Source: Candidatus Segatella papionis
GTDB lineage: Bacteria > Bacteroidota > Bacteroidia > Bacteroidales > Bacteroidaceae
Assembly: GCA_002297965.1 (NCBI GenBank)
Contig: DBLF01000048.1
Span: 58,675-72,043 of the forward strand
Direction: 5' to 3'
DNA length: 13,369 bases
Each line of letters opens with the position of its first letter. The first letter of the stretch is position 1. The position numbers were made by a program, and so were the translations under genes. A model generated the notes under the pieces. It was not told the DNA's origin. It saw nothing but the letters and a program-made list of their open reading frames with translations, and searched no databases. This document shows positions 1 to 8,300 of the stretch, piece after piece.

Positions 1-3000
1 AATGGCAAGAAAGAGACGCAAGAGGCTCAGGCCAAGGGCAAGCTGGAGAAACACCCAGTAATAGACTATCAGCAAGGTTCGCTCCGTGACGACTTCGACT
101 TCGGAAGCCTTTGGCTCATCAAGTCGCAGAATCTTTACGACTACATGGCGCAGCAAGACCGCACGGAGTATCAGTTTGCCGGTCTCTACGACCTTCGCCT
201 CTATCTGAGCCGGGTGGGAGAAATCTTCCACCTCAACGAGTTCCTCTATACGGAAGATGAACTGGACAACCGCAAGAGCGGCGAGAAGCAGTTTGACTAT
301 GTGAACCCTCGCAACCGTGAGGTGCAGATAGAGATGGAGAAGGCTTGCACCCAGCACCTGGAGAAGGTGGGCGCATTGGTGGATACTAATTTCTATCGTC
401 AGCCCGATTTCGACGAACAGGAGTTTGAGTATGAGGCTTCTGTGGTCATCCCGGTGTTCAATCGCGAGAAGACCATCGCCGATGCAGTGAAGAGTGCCCT
501 CAGCCAGAAGGCCAACTTCCAGTATAACGTCATCGTGGTCAACAATCACTCCACCGACCGTACGGGCGAAATTCTTTCGGAGATTGCCCGCGAGATGGAG
601 ACCAGAAACGACAAGATGGCTGGTCGCCTCATCCAGATAGTGCCGGATAGAAACGACCTCGGAATCGGAGGCTGCTGGAACGTAGCCATCAACAGCGACC
701 ATTGCGGCAAGTTTGCCGTACAGCTCGACAGCGACGACCTCTACTCTTCGCCGAAGACCCTGCAGAAGATAGTGGATGCTTTCCACAAGCAGAAGGCGGC
801 GATGATGATAGGCTCTTATCGCATGTGCGACTTCGACCTTAACACCTTGCCTCCTGGACTCATCGACCACAAGGAGTGGACCGACGAGAATGGATGCAAC
901 AACGCCCTGCGCATCAACGGATTGGGAGCGCCTAGAGCCTTCTTCACTCCGCTGGTCAGACAGATACAGTTCCCGAACACCAGCTACGGCGAGGACTACG
1001 CCCTCGGACTGGCCTTCTCTCGCCGCTACCGCATCGGAAGAATCTATGAAGAGCTTTATCTCTGCCGTCGATGGGGAGGCAACAGCGACGCTGCCCTCAG
1101 CATCGACCGAGTGAACGCCAACAACCTCTACAAGGACCGCCTGCGCACCATGGAGCTGAAGGCTCGCCAGCAGATGCTCCAAGGCAAGGCGGACATCATG
1201 GAAGACAGCAGTATCTCTCGTTTCTTCAACCGCCAGTTGGAAAAATGGGCAGACGCTCGCCATCGTTTCCGTGACCTGAAGCACGTGGAGACCCACCCGC
1301 TCTCCGACCAGGTGAAGCTGCAATGGAACCCAGCCCGCATCGTGAGCACGGGAGCCAAGATAGACAAGAAGACCCTGGGCGAGCGCCCTTGCTTCCTCTG
1401 CGACAAGAATCGCCCGAAGGAGCAGATGGCGAAGCCGATAGACGAGCAGTTCCAACTCTTGGTAAATCCGTTCCCCATCCTGCCCGTCCACTTCACCATC
1501 CCGGCACGCAAGCACCAGCCACAGCTCATCTACAAGAACTACGGCGAGATGCACCGCTTCCTCTCGCTCCACAGCGAGCTGATGGTCTTCTACAACGGTC
1601 CGAAGTGTGGCGCATCAGCTCCCGACCACCTGCACTTCCAGGCAGGAACCAGCGGTGTGCTCCCCTTGCAGACCAACTGGCAGCGTCTCTCGCGCAACCT
1701 CACCGACATCATCTCGCTGAACGACGAGGAGAAGATAGCTGCTATCCGAGACTTCATTGTGCCAGCCTTCGTCATCATCTCGAAGAGCGAGGACAGCGAC
1801 GAGACTCTCTTCCGCCGTCTCTACAAGTCAATGCCGCAACGTGGCGACGAGACCGAACCGATGATGAACATCATCGCCTGGCGCAAGGGCGAGGAGTACA
1901 TCAGCGTCATCATCCCGAGAGAGAAGCATCGCCCGGAGGCTTACTTCGCCGAGGGCGACGCTCAAATCATGGTTTCGCCGGGAGCCTTGGACATGAGCGG
2001 ACTCATCATCACCCCTCGCGAGGAAGACTTCCGCAAATTGACCGAGGAGAAAGCCACCGCCCTTCTGCAGGAGTGTGGCGTTTCGGAGGAGAAGATGAAC
2101 GCCATCATCACCAAGTTGAAGGCTTCGAAGGAGGCTGAGGCAGCATCGATGGCAACTTCCACCTTATATAATAATGGTAAGCAGCCCGATGTAACCGTGG
2201 GAATCGTGAGCGCACAGAAGATTCACTTCTCGCTCAACAAGCCTTACTTGGCCAAGGGCGAGAAGGTGATAGGCGAGCAGGAGGTGGAGTTCTCCGAGGG
2301 CGGCGTGCTCTGGAACGGCAACCTCTACAGCAAGCTCACCTTCCATCCGCAGAGTGCCGACGCATCGTTCTCGCTAAGCGACGTGACCATCGGCGTAAAC
2401 TTCCACTGGGAGCGCAAGGAGACGCAGACCTTCCTCGGTACGCTGAGGTTCGTGGTGGAGAGCGACAAGATTGTGGCCATCAACGAGTTGCCAGTGGAAA
2501 AATACTTGGAGAGCGTCATCAGTAGCGAGATGAGCGCCACATCGAGCCTGGAACTCTTGAAGGCGCACGCCGTGATTTCCCGTAGCTGGCTCTTGGCGCA
2601 GATTAAGAAGCGCAGAGAGGTGGCTGAGAGCGGCAACAACTTCTTCTCGTTCGTGAAGAAGGAAGACACCCTCATCCGCTGGTACGACCGCGAGGACCAC
2701 ACCCTCTTCGATGTTTGCGCCGACGACCACTGCCAGCGCTATCAGGGAATTACGAAGGAGACCTCGCCTCATGTAGCCGAGGCCATCCGCCAGACCAAGG
2801 GACAGGTGCTCATGGATGGCGAGAACGAGGAAATCTGCGACGCAAGATTCTCGAAGTGTTGCGGTGGAGTGTCCGAAGAGTTCCAGTATTGCTGGGAGAA
2901 CACCCCGAAGAGCTACTTGACGGCAGTAAGAGACCTGGTTCTTGGTGTCGAAGGTTCAAACCTGGGTACTGCGGATTGTAAATCCGCAGATCGCCTAACG

Positions 3001-3633
3001 GTAGTAGGGGGAACGAAGGTTTCCGCGGATTTGCAATCCGCGGCAAGCAGCAATGCTAACTTCTTAACAAGTAGCGAGCAGGTTTCTCTTCTAGACTTGA
3101 CGAATGAGCAAGAGGCAGAAAAATGGATTCGCTCGAACCCTCCAGCCTTCTGCAACACGACCGACAAGAAAGTGCTCTCCCAGGTGCTCAACGACTACGA
3201 CCAGGAGACCGCCGACTTCTATCGTTGGAAGGTAACCCTCACGCAGGAGAAGCTCCAGCAGCTCATCGCCGACAAGCTGAAGATGGACTTCGGCAAAATC
3301 CTCGACCTCAAGGCGGTGGAGCGAGGCAAGAGCGGCAGAATCAGCAAATTGCAAATCGTAGGAACCGAGAAGACCTTCACCATTGGCAAGGAACTCGAAA
3401 TTCGCCGTGCCTTGAGCGACTCCCACCTCTATAGCTCAGCCTTCGTGGTGGATAAGTACGACAAGGACGAGCAAGGCGTGCCCCAGCGTTTCGAACTTAT
3501 CGGAGCAGGATGGGGACACGGAGTGGGTCTCTGCCAGATAGGTGCCGCCGTGATGGGCGAGGAAGGATACAAATACGACGCAATCCTCCTGCACTACTAT
3601 CAGGGAGCGGAAATCAAGAAACTCTATAAGTAA
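1..3633 (+). CDS. Glycosyltransferase 2 - DUF4922 - SpoIID/LytB fusion protein, 5' partial
   Basis: The frame is open from base 1, and the codons before the first in-window ATG (145) look conserved (for example GSLRDDFDFG), so the true start lies outside the window. Counting from ATG 145, a family 2 glycosyltransferase domain spans about residues 97-330, with the strand VVIPVFNR near 100 and a DSDD metal/nucleotide-sugar motif at 195-198. A DUF4922 region covers about 400-690, with C416-x2-C419 and the HIT/GalT-like motif H495-x-H497-x-Q499. The SpoIID/LytB domain covers about 775-1162, with ELP at 781-783, SEM near 794-796 and the signature WGHGVGLCQ at 1123-1131. SpoIID/LytB domains bind or cut glycan, or stimulate peptidoglycan amidases. 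Joining one to a glycosyltransferase and a nucleotidyl-transfer-like domain suggests a cell-wall glycan role, which is inference. No signal peptide can be judged because the N-terminus is missing. About 30 residues (near 935-970) come from an inserted repeat. The AmpG-like gene follows 89 bp downstream. Confidence 0.9.
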   Translation, partial: NGKKETQEAQAKGKLEKHPVIDYQQGSLRDDFDFGSLWLIKSQNLYDYMAQQDRTEYQFAGLYDLRLYLSRVGEIFHLNEFLYTEDELDNRKSGEKQFDYVNPRNREVQIEMEKACTQHLEKVGALVDTNFYRQPDFDEQEFEYEASVVIPVFNREKTIADAVKSALSQKANFQYNVIVVNNHSTDRTGEILSEIAREMETRNDKMAGRLIQIVPDRNDLGIGGCWNVAINSDHCGKFAVQLDSDDLYSSPKTLQKIVDAFHKQKAAMMIGSYRMCDFDLNTLPPGLIDHKEWTDENGCNNALRINGLGAPRAFFTPLVRQIQFPNTSYGEDYALGLAFSRRYRIGRIYEELYLCRRWGGNSDAALSIDRVNANNLYKDRLRTMELKARQQMLQGKADIMEDSSISRFFNRQLEKWADARHRFRDLKHVETHPLSDQVKLQWNPARIVSTGAKIDKKTLGERPCFLCDKNRPKEQMAKPIDEQFQLLVNPFPILPVHFTIPARKHQPQLIYKNYGEMHRFLSLHSELMVFYNGPKCGASAPDHLHFQAGTSGVLPLQTNWQRLSRNLTDIISLNDEEKIAAIRDFIVPAFVIISKSEDSDETLFRRLYKSMPQRGDETEPMMNIIAWRKGEEYISVIIPREKHRPEAYFAEGDAQIMVSPGALDMSGLIITPREEDFRKLTEEKATALLQECGVSEEKMNAIITKLKASKEAEAASMATSTLYNNGKQPDVTVGIVSAQKIHFSLNKPYLAKGEKVIGEQEVEFSEGGVLWNGNLYSKLTFHPQSADASFSLSDVTIGVNFHWERKETQTFLGTLRFVVESDKIVAINELPVEKYLESVISSEMSATSSLELLKAHAVISRSWLLAQIKKRREVAESGNNFFSFVKKEDTLIRWYDREDHTLFDVCADDHCQRYQGITKETSPHVAEAIRQTKGQVLMDGENEEICDARFSKCCGGVSEEFQYCWENTPKSYLTAVRDLVLGVEGSNLGTADCKSADRLTVVGGTKVSADLQSAASSNANFLTSSEQVSLLDLTNEQEAEKWIRSNPPAFCNTTDKKVLSQVLNDYDQETADFYRWKVTLTQEKLQQLIADKLKMDFGKILDLKAVERGKSGRISKLQIVGTEKTFTIGKELEIRRALSDSHLYSSAFVVDKYDKDEQGVPQRFELIGAGWGHGVGLCQIGAAVMGEEGYKYDAILLHYYQGAEIKKLYK
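2969..3043. repeat. Pair of inverted palindromes inserted in frame in the SpoIID domain
   Basis: Two perfect 9-bp stems with 3-nt loops lie 33 bp apart. The first is CTGCGGATT-GTA-AATCCGCAG at 2969-2989. The second is CCGCGGATT-TGC-AATCCGCGG at 3023-3043. The core GCGGATTGYAAATCCGC reads on the + strand in the first copy and on the - strand in the second, so the whole is one inverted-repeat module. It is translated in frame as ADCKSAD...SADLQSAAS without breaking the gene. Such palindromes are, to my knowledge, common as dispersed elements in Bacteroidetes genomes, usually between genes. Their presence here in a variable loop of the domain implies an insertion tolerated by the protein. Confidence 0.75.
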
Positions 3634-3646
3634 TTAATGTTGAATG

Positions 3647-3714
3647 TTAAGTGTTAAATGTTAAATTGCCTAGTGGTAGGCTTCTTAACTTAACGCTTAA
3701 CATTTAACACTTAA
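3647..3714. repeat. 18-bp inverted repeat with nested hairpin between two genes
   Basis: The gap between the fusion gene and the transporter gene is largely one structure. The left arm TTAAGTGTTAAATGTTAA (3647-3664) is perfectly complementary to 3697-3714. Inside sits a second hairpin, GCCTA-GTGG-TAGGC (3668-3681). The arms are A/T-rich and there is no U-tract after the stem, so it is not a standard terminator. It may be a dispersed intergenic repeat, a weak attenuator or an mRNA-stabilising element. No promoter of the TTTG/TAnnTTTG type is visible in the gap, so the downstream gene may be co-transcribed through it. Confidence 0.6.
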
Positions 3715-3722
3715 AATAGCAA

Positions 3723-5132
3723 ATGGGAACAAAGAAAAATAGTCGGAGTCCATGGGCTTGGATTCCGACCCTCTATTTTGCCGAAGGACTGCCCAACGTC
3801 ATCGTGACAGCCCTCTCTGTGGTAATGTATATGCAGTTGGGGTTGACGGATGCGGAGGTGGGTCTTTACACAGGTTGGCTCGCCCTGCCTTGGGTCATCA
3901 AGCCCTTGTGGAGCCCCTTCATCGACCTCTTGAAGACCAAGCGTTGGTGGGTCTTGACGATGCAAGCCCTCATCGGAGCCTCGCTGGCGGGAATCGCTTT
4001 CTCCATTCCTACCGCTTTTTGGTTCCAGGCCACGATGTGCTTGTTCTTCCTCATCGCCTTCTGTAGCGCCACCCACGATATTTCGGCGGATGGATTTTAT
4101 ATGATTGAGCTGGATGAGCATACGCAGACCAAGTTCGTGGGCTTGCGAAACACCTTCTATCGTCTCGCCATCATCTTCGTGAACGGTTTCCTGGTGATGT
4201 TGGCTGGCGTATTGCAGGTGATGTTCCGCAATCAGATTCGTTTCTCGTGGGCACTCATCTTCTATGGGCTGGCTGGTCTCTTCATCGGCTTGTGGCTCTA
4301 TCACAGTCACTTTATGCCTCGTCCGAAGGAGGACGTGCAGACGGATAGAACCGTGGGCGAAGTGTCGCATGAGTTGAAGAACATGTTCCGCACATTCTTC
4401 CAGAAGTTTGGATTGGGAGAGACCATCTGCGTGATGCTCTTCCTCCTGTTCTATCGCTTTCCTGAAGCCTTGCTCAACACGATGACCAAGACCTTCATCC
4501 TTCGTCCCAACTCGCAGGGCGGATTGGGGCTCTCGCCTCAGGAATACGGTTTCGCCAATGGTACGGTGGGACTCATCGGATTGCTGCTGGGCGGAATCTT
4601 GGGTGGAATCCTCGTCAGCCGTGACGGAATGAAGAAGTGGTTGTGGCCGTTGGTGTGCTGCATCACCCTGCCCGATGTGGTTTACATCTATCTGAGCTAT
4701 TCGCTCAACAGCGACGTGATGGTCGTTTCGAGCTGCCTCTTCGTCGAGCAGTTGGGTTATGGTTTGGGCTTCACGGTGCTCACCCTCTACATGCTCTTTT
4801 ATAGTCAGGGCAAGTTCAAGACTTCGCATTACTCCATCTGCACCGGAATCAGCTACTTAGGCTTGATGCTGCCAGGAATGGTCTCGGGCTATCTGAAGGA
4901 TATGGTGGGCTATCGCATGTTCTTCATCATCGTGATGGCTTGCTGCATCATCACCTTCTTGGTCACCGCCTTTCTGAAGATAGACCCTAACTTCGGAAAG
5001 AAGGAAGAGGATGAGGAGAGTGATGAGGAAAAAGATGAGGAAAAAGATGAGGAAAATGATGAAATGTATGAAGGGGGTGATGAAATTATGGAAGTCAGCG
5101 TTACGGAAGAAACCGAGGTGGTGAAAGAATGA
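3723..5132 (+). CDS. AmpG-like MFS transporter (muropeptide permease family)
   Basis: This 469-residue inner-membrane protein has about 12 hydrophobic segments, as expected for the major facilitator superfamily. The N-terminal pattern PTLYFAEGLPN (residues 16-26) and the motif PLWSPFID (61-68) followed by a basic loop (KTKRWW) resemble the PAT/AmpG subfamily. In proteobacteria AmpG imports GlcNAc-anhydroMurNAc-peptides for wall recycling. That substrate is inferred here from family and from the SpoIID-domain gene just upstream. The membrane part ends near residue 425 and is followed by a 44-residue, very acidic cytoplasmic tail (KKEEDEESDEE...), partly built by a 12-bp DNA repeat; such a tail is not a usual AmpG feature. 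No clear Shine-Dalgarno precedes ATG 3723. A general sugar or peptide MFS carrier is the alternative. Confidence 0.85.
   Translation: MGTKKNSRSPWAWIPTLYFAEGLPNVIVTALSVVMYMQLGLTDAEVGLYTGWLALPWVIKPLWSPFIDLLKTKRWWVLTMQALIGASLAGIAFSIPTAFWFQATMCLFFLIAFCSATHDISADGFYMIELDEHTQTKFVGLRNTFYRLAIIFVNGFLVMLAGVLQVMFRNQIRFSWALIFYGLAGLFIGLWLYHSHFMPRPKEDVQTDRTVGEVSHELKNMFRTFFQKFGLGETICVMLFLLFYRFPEALLNTMTKTFILRPNSQGGLGLSPQEYGFANGTVGLIGLLLGGILGGILVSRDGMKKWLWPLVCCITLPDVVYIYLSYSLNSDVMVVSSCLFVEQLGYGLGFTVLTLYMLFYSQGKFKTSHYSICTGISYLGLMLPGMVSGYLKDMVGYRMFFIIVMACCIITFLVTAFLKIDPNFGKKEEDEESDEEKDEEKDEENDEMYEGGDEIMEVSVTEETEVVKE
5022..5057 (+). repeat. 12-bp coding tandem repeat, three copies
   Basis: The unit GATGAGGAAAAA occurs three times in a row (5022-5033, 5034-5045, 5046-5057, the last with a final T). 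It encodes the DEEK/DEEN repeats of the transporter's acidic tail. Because the unit is a multiple of three, gain or loss of copies would lengthen or shorten the tail without a frameshift. Confidence 0.85.
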
Positions 5133-5180
5133 CGAAGAGGCAAATCGAATAACTGTAAAGACTGTCGAAGAGACAATCGT

Positions 5181-5210
5181 GTCATTTGTGTCAAAGTCAT
5201 TTGTGTCAAA
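5181..5210. repeat. 15-bp direct repeat, two perfect copies
   Basis: GTCATTTGTGTCAAA is present twice in perfect tandem (5181-5195 and 5196-5210) in the gap after the transporter stop codon and before the terminator hairpin. No function is evident. It may be a slippage product or a protein-binding site. Confidence 0.8.
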
Positions 5211-5240
5211 ATCAATTTTACAAACACACCGGTTATAAAT

Positions 5241-5287
5241 AAAAGCACCAGGACTCTGGGGAACTTCCCCATAAGCCTGGTGCTTTT
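5241..5287. terminator. Bidirectional intrinsic terminator between convergent genes
   Basis: A perfect 12-bp stem is formed by AAAAGCACCAGG (5241-5252) and CCTGGTGCTTTT (5276-5287). Its loop holds a smaller hairpin, TGGGG-AACTT-CCCCA (5257-5271). The + strand ends in a T-rich run (TTTTTGTTTTTATT), and the - strand side also reads TTTTATTTAT. It lies between the stop of the AmpG-like gene (5132) and that of the convergent AlbA_2 gene (5326), so it can end transcription from both sides. Confidence 0.9.
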
Positions 5288-5325
5288 TGTTTTTATTCGT
5301 AAAACTGTAGTCTAAAACTTAGTCT

Positions 5326-8300
5326 TTATTTTGCTTTGCAGTCTGGCAAAATCGCCATACATCTTTTGCCTTCCACAGTCTTGAGGATGCATCCGATGGT
5401 CTTTCTGCCAATGTTCCTATTCACAGGTACTTGCGATTTCGGAACAATCTCCACATAGTGGACTCCTGCGTTCGGCACATCCATCGGCAAGGTGCCTTCC
5501 GCTTGCATCTTGGCGTGCTCGAATTTATCCACGTCGTCGAATCTCACATAGCGATTGGTCTTACCGTCGATGAAGCCCACGCATACGCTGTCGTCGTCTG
5601 TGGCGATGGAGGCGAAAATCAAGTTCTCGCCAGCGTATCGCTTGAACACTCTGCCACGTTCACGCTGCAGCAGCTCTTCCATCGACACCTTGCTCACTCT
5701 TCCGCTCTCATAGACCAAGATGAGCCATCCCTCTTCTTCGTCCTCGTGGACAGCCAGTTTCAGGCGATAGTCTTGCCAGTCGTCCTCGTCGAGCAATTTA
5801 TATTCGTCTGTGTCCAGAAGGCAAATCACGGCAGTCACAGGGCGATAGCCTTCCTCGTAATCGTGAAGCGCATTGTTGCGCAGACGGGAAGTCTGGATGT
5901 GGTCTGTGATAGGGGCAGACTCCACATGCTTGACGATGGCCTTCGCCTCCGGGTTGTAAAGCTCGGCCGCCGCTAGCGCCGCAGCCTCGTGCAGTTCGGT
6001 CTTCGCATCGGCAGCCGTCGTGCTGACGTGCGGAGCATGCTCCTCGGCCCATTGCTTTCGGATGGCGAGGAATTTCTCCTTGTAAGTGTCGTTCACCCTT
6101 CGTGCCGACGTACCCATGCGCTCGTAATATACGCAGCCCACGGCGATAGGTGTAGGGCAAGGCTCTATGTCGATGATGAGTACAGCGTTGCTCACCTCGT
6201 CGTCGAAGTGGGTGTGCACGTAGTGTGCGCCCTCCTGTCCCAGGTAATACACTATCTGGTTGTTGACATACACTTCGTATTTATCGCGCGAGCCCTTGAA
6301 GAGCGTATTCTTGAGGTCTTCTTCCACACCCATTTCGTAGCCGATGTCCGACACACCCAGGTAGAGGTGTCCACCCTCGGCGTTGAGGAAGGCACATATT
6401 TCCTGCATAATTTTCAGAGTCTGCGCCTGTACATCCACCTTCATCGAGTTTTCTGGATAGATGATGGAGGTCTTGAATTCGGTGCGGAAGTCTTCCTTTC
6501 CGTAATTCTTCTTGTTGGATGAAGACTTGTTGAGCTTCAGCAGGGCACGAATCTTGTCGAGAATATCCACCGCCTGCGGAAGGAGTCCCGACTTCTTGAC
6601 GAAGTTGTGCGACAACACGAGCGAGGCGAGTTGGCGAAGTTGCGGATCTTCGGTGAGGCTGCTCCAGCGATAGAGTTCCTCGTAGTGCTCGTCGCTGTCT
6701 AGGCAGCCGATGATGCGTAGTTGCATGAAGTCGTGTCGGAGGATGGCGTTGCGCTCAAACAGCTCAGGCTCTGTGGCTGCGATGTGCTCTATCTTCTTGG
6801 TATCTACCTTGTCTAGGGCGGCGAAGTCGTTGAGAAGCTCCAGGAGCATTAGGCGGCTGTCGTAGTAGCTGGTGCGCTCCTTGCTCTCTAGCATGATGGC
6901 GAGCAATCGGCAGAAGTTCAGATAGTTGTACGCCTTCACGTTGTCTTCTTCCAGGGTAGCCTTGGCGTCCAGGATTCCCATCAGTTCTGACACGTAGATT
7001 TTGTCGATGGTGATGGCGTTAGCCAGTTCGTCTTTTTCTGCCTTTGGGTTATACACTTCGTGACCAGCGTACCCCAGCATCAGTTGGTGGAAAGCATCGG
7101 CTAGGCTGAATCGGCTTCCTGGCGACTCGCGCAGGAAGGTGCCGTTCAGATAACCATTGGTCCCCTCGGTGATGTTATCCACTTCCACTATCATTCCCTT
7201 CTTCAGGTCATCGAGCATCATTCCCGGTGCAGGGCACACGGAAACGGAGAAGCCCTCGCTGCTCACGGCTGGCACACGCGCCACTTCGGGCACTTGGTTG
7301 AAGAGCAGACAGGTGAGTCGGGAGTTATAGAAGAGGTCGTTCACTCTTACGTCGTCGGCGTACTCGCTAATCATATCGCGCATGGCGAAAACATAGCTTC
7401 CGTCGCTTTTCACTTCTTTCACATAGGCGCGCAGCAAGAGGGGCGCTCCTTGGTATTCGAACGACTGTACGCTGATGTCGCCCGGGTAGAAAGGCACCAC
7501 GTCGTTGAGCACATCCAGGGTGCCCGTTCCTTCGCATCCGTCCTCCACTATCTTGCACTCAAAGAGGAGGTTGCCCGCCAGTTGCTTGGTTACGATGATG
7601 TCGGTCTCGTCGTCTATGTATAGCTTTCTGTTTTGCTTTTTGGAGGCTTTGCGTTTCTTGGAGAATAGCGACTGGTTGATGTACTCCCATAGCTCCTTGT
7701 AGTGTTCGATGGTGGTTCCCACCTTGCCGCGCAGTTTCACGGGAGGCTTCTCGTCGAGACGGATGGTGAGACCGTGCCAAAGTCCCATTCGGGCGGAAAG
7801 GGGCAGGTAGAGGTTCTCTTTGTCCAAATCCTTCGGCTGTATGGTGATGGTCTGCTCGTTCACGGAGAGCACCGACAGGTCGGTCTCATACTTCACGGGG
7901 TCGAAGCTCTCTACGATTTCGTTGTTCTGGGAGCAGAGCATATTGGCGAGTACGAAAGCGTCATCGCTGTTGAATGGCAGGGTCGCATCGAAATCAGTGT
8001 TCGTGAACAATGATAGGAACGCCTTCTGCAGTGTCTTGTTGGGGTCGCTTACATTCATCAGCGAGACCAATCGGTAGAGCAGTGCCTGGTTCAGCGAATT
8101 GTCGTAAATCTTGTGGGTGGCGTTTCTGCCCAGCATCAGTTCTAGGGTCAGCACCTGGATCATCGTTTCCTTGGTGTTGGTGTCGCTGGTGAGTCGGTCG
8201 GTCTGGTTGTAGATGTTATCTACGTAACCCTGTAGCAGTTTGAGCCATTGCATCTGGAAAGGTTTTCTGTTCCATAGATAGACTTCCTGGCTTCGGAGTG

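Noticed and set aside
1323..2138. 271-residue open frame in another frame of the fusion gene
   Set aside because: Low-complexity His/Arg/Pro composition without motifs, whereas the fusion gene's own frame carries conserved domains throughout.
3711..4829. 372-residue open frame antisense to the AmpG-like gene
   Set aside because: It is rich in His, Glu and Gln, shows no domain, and is the complement of a clear membrane-protein gene.
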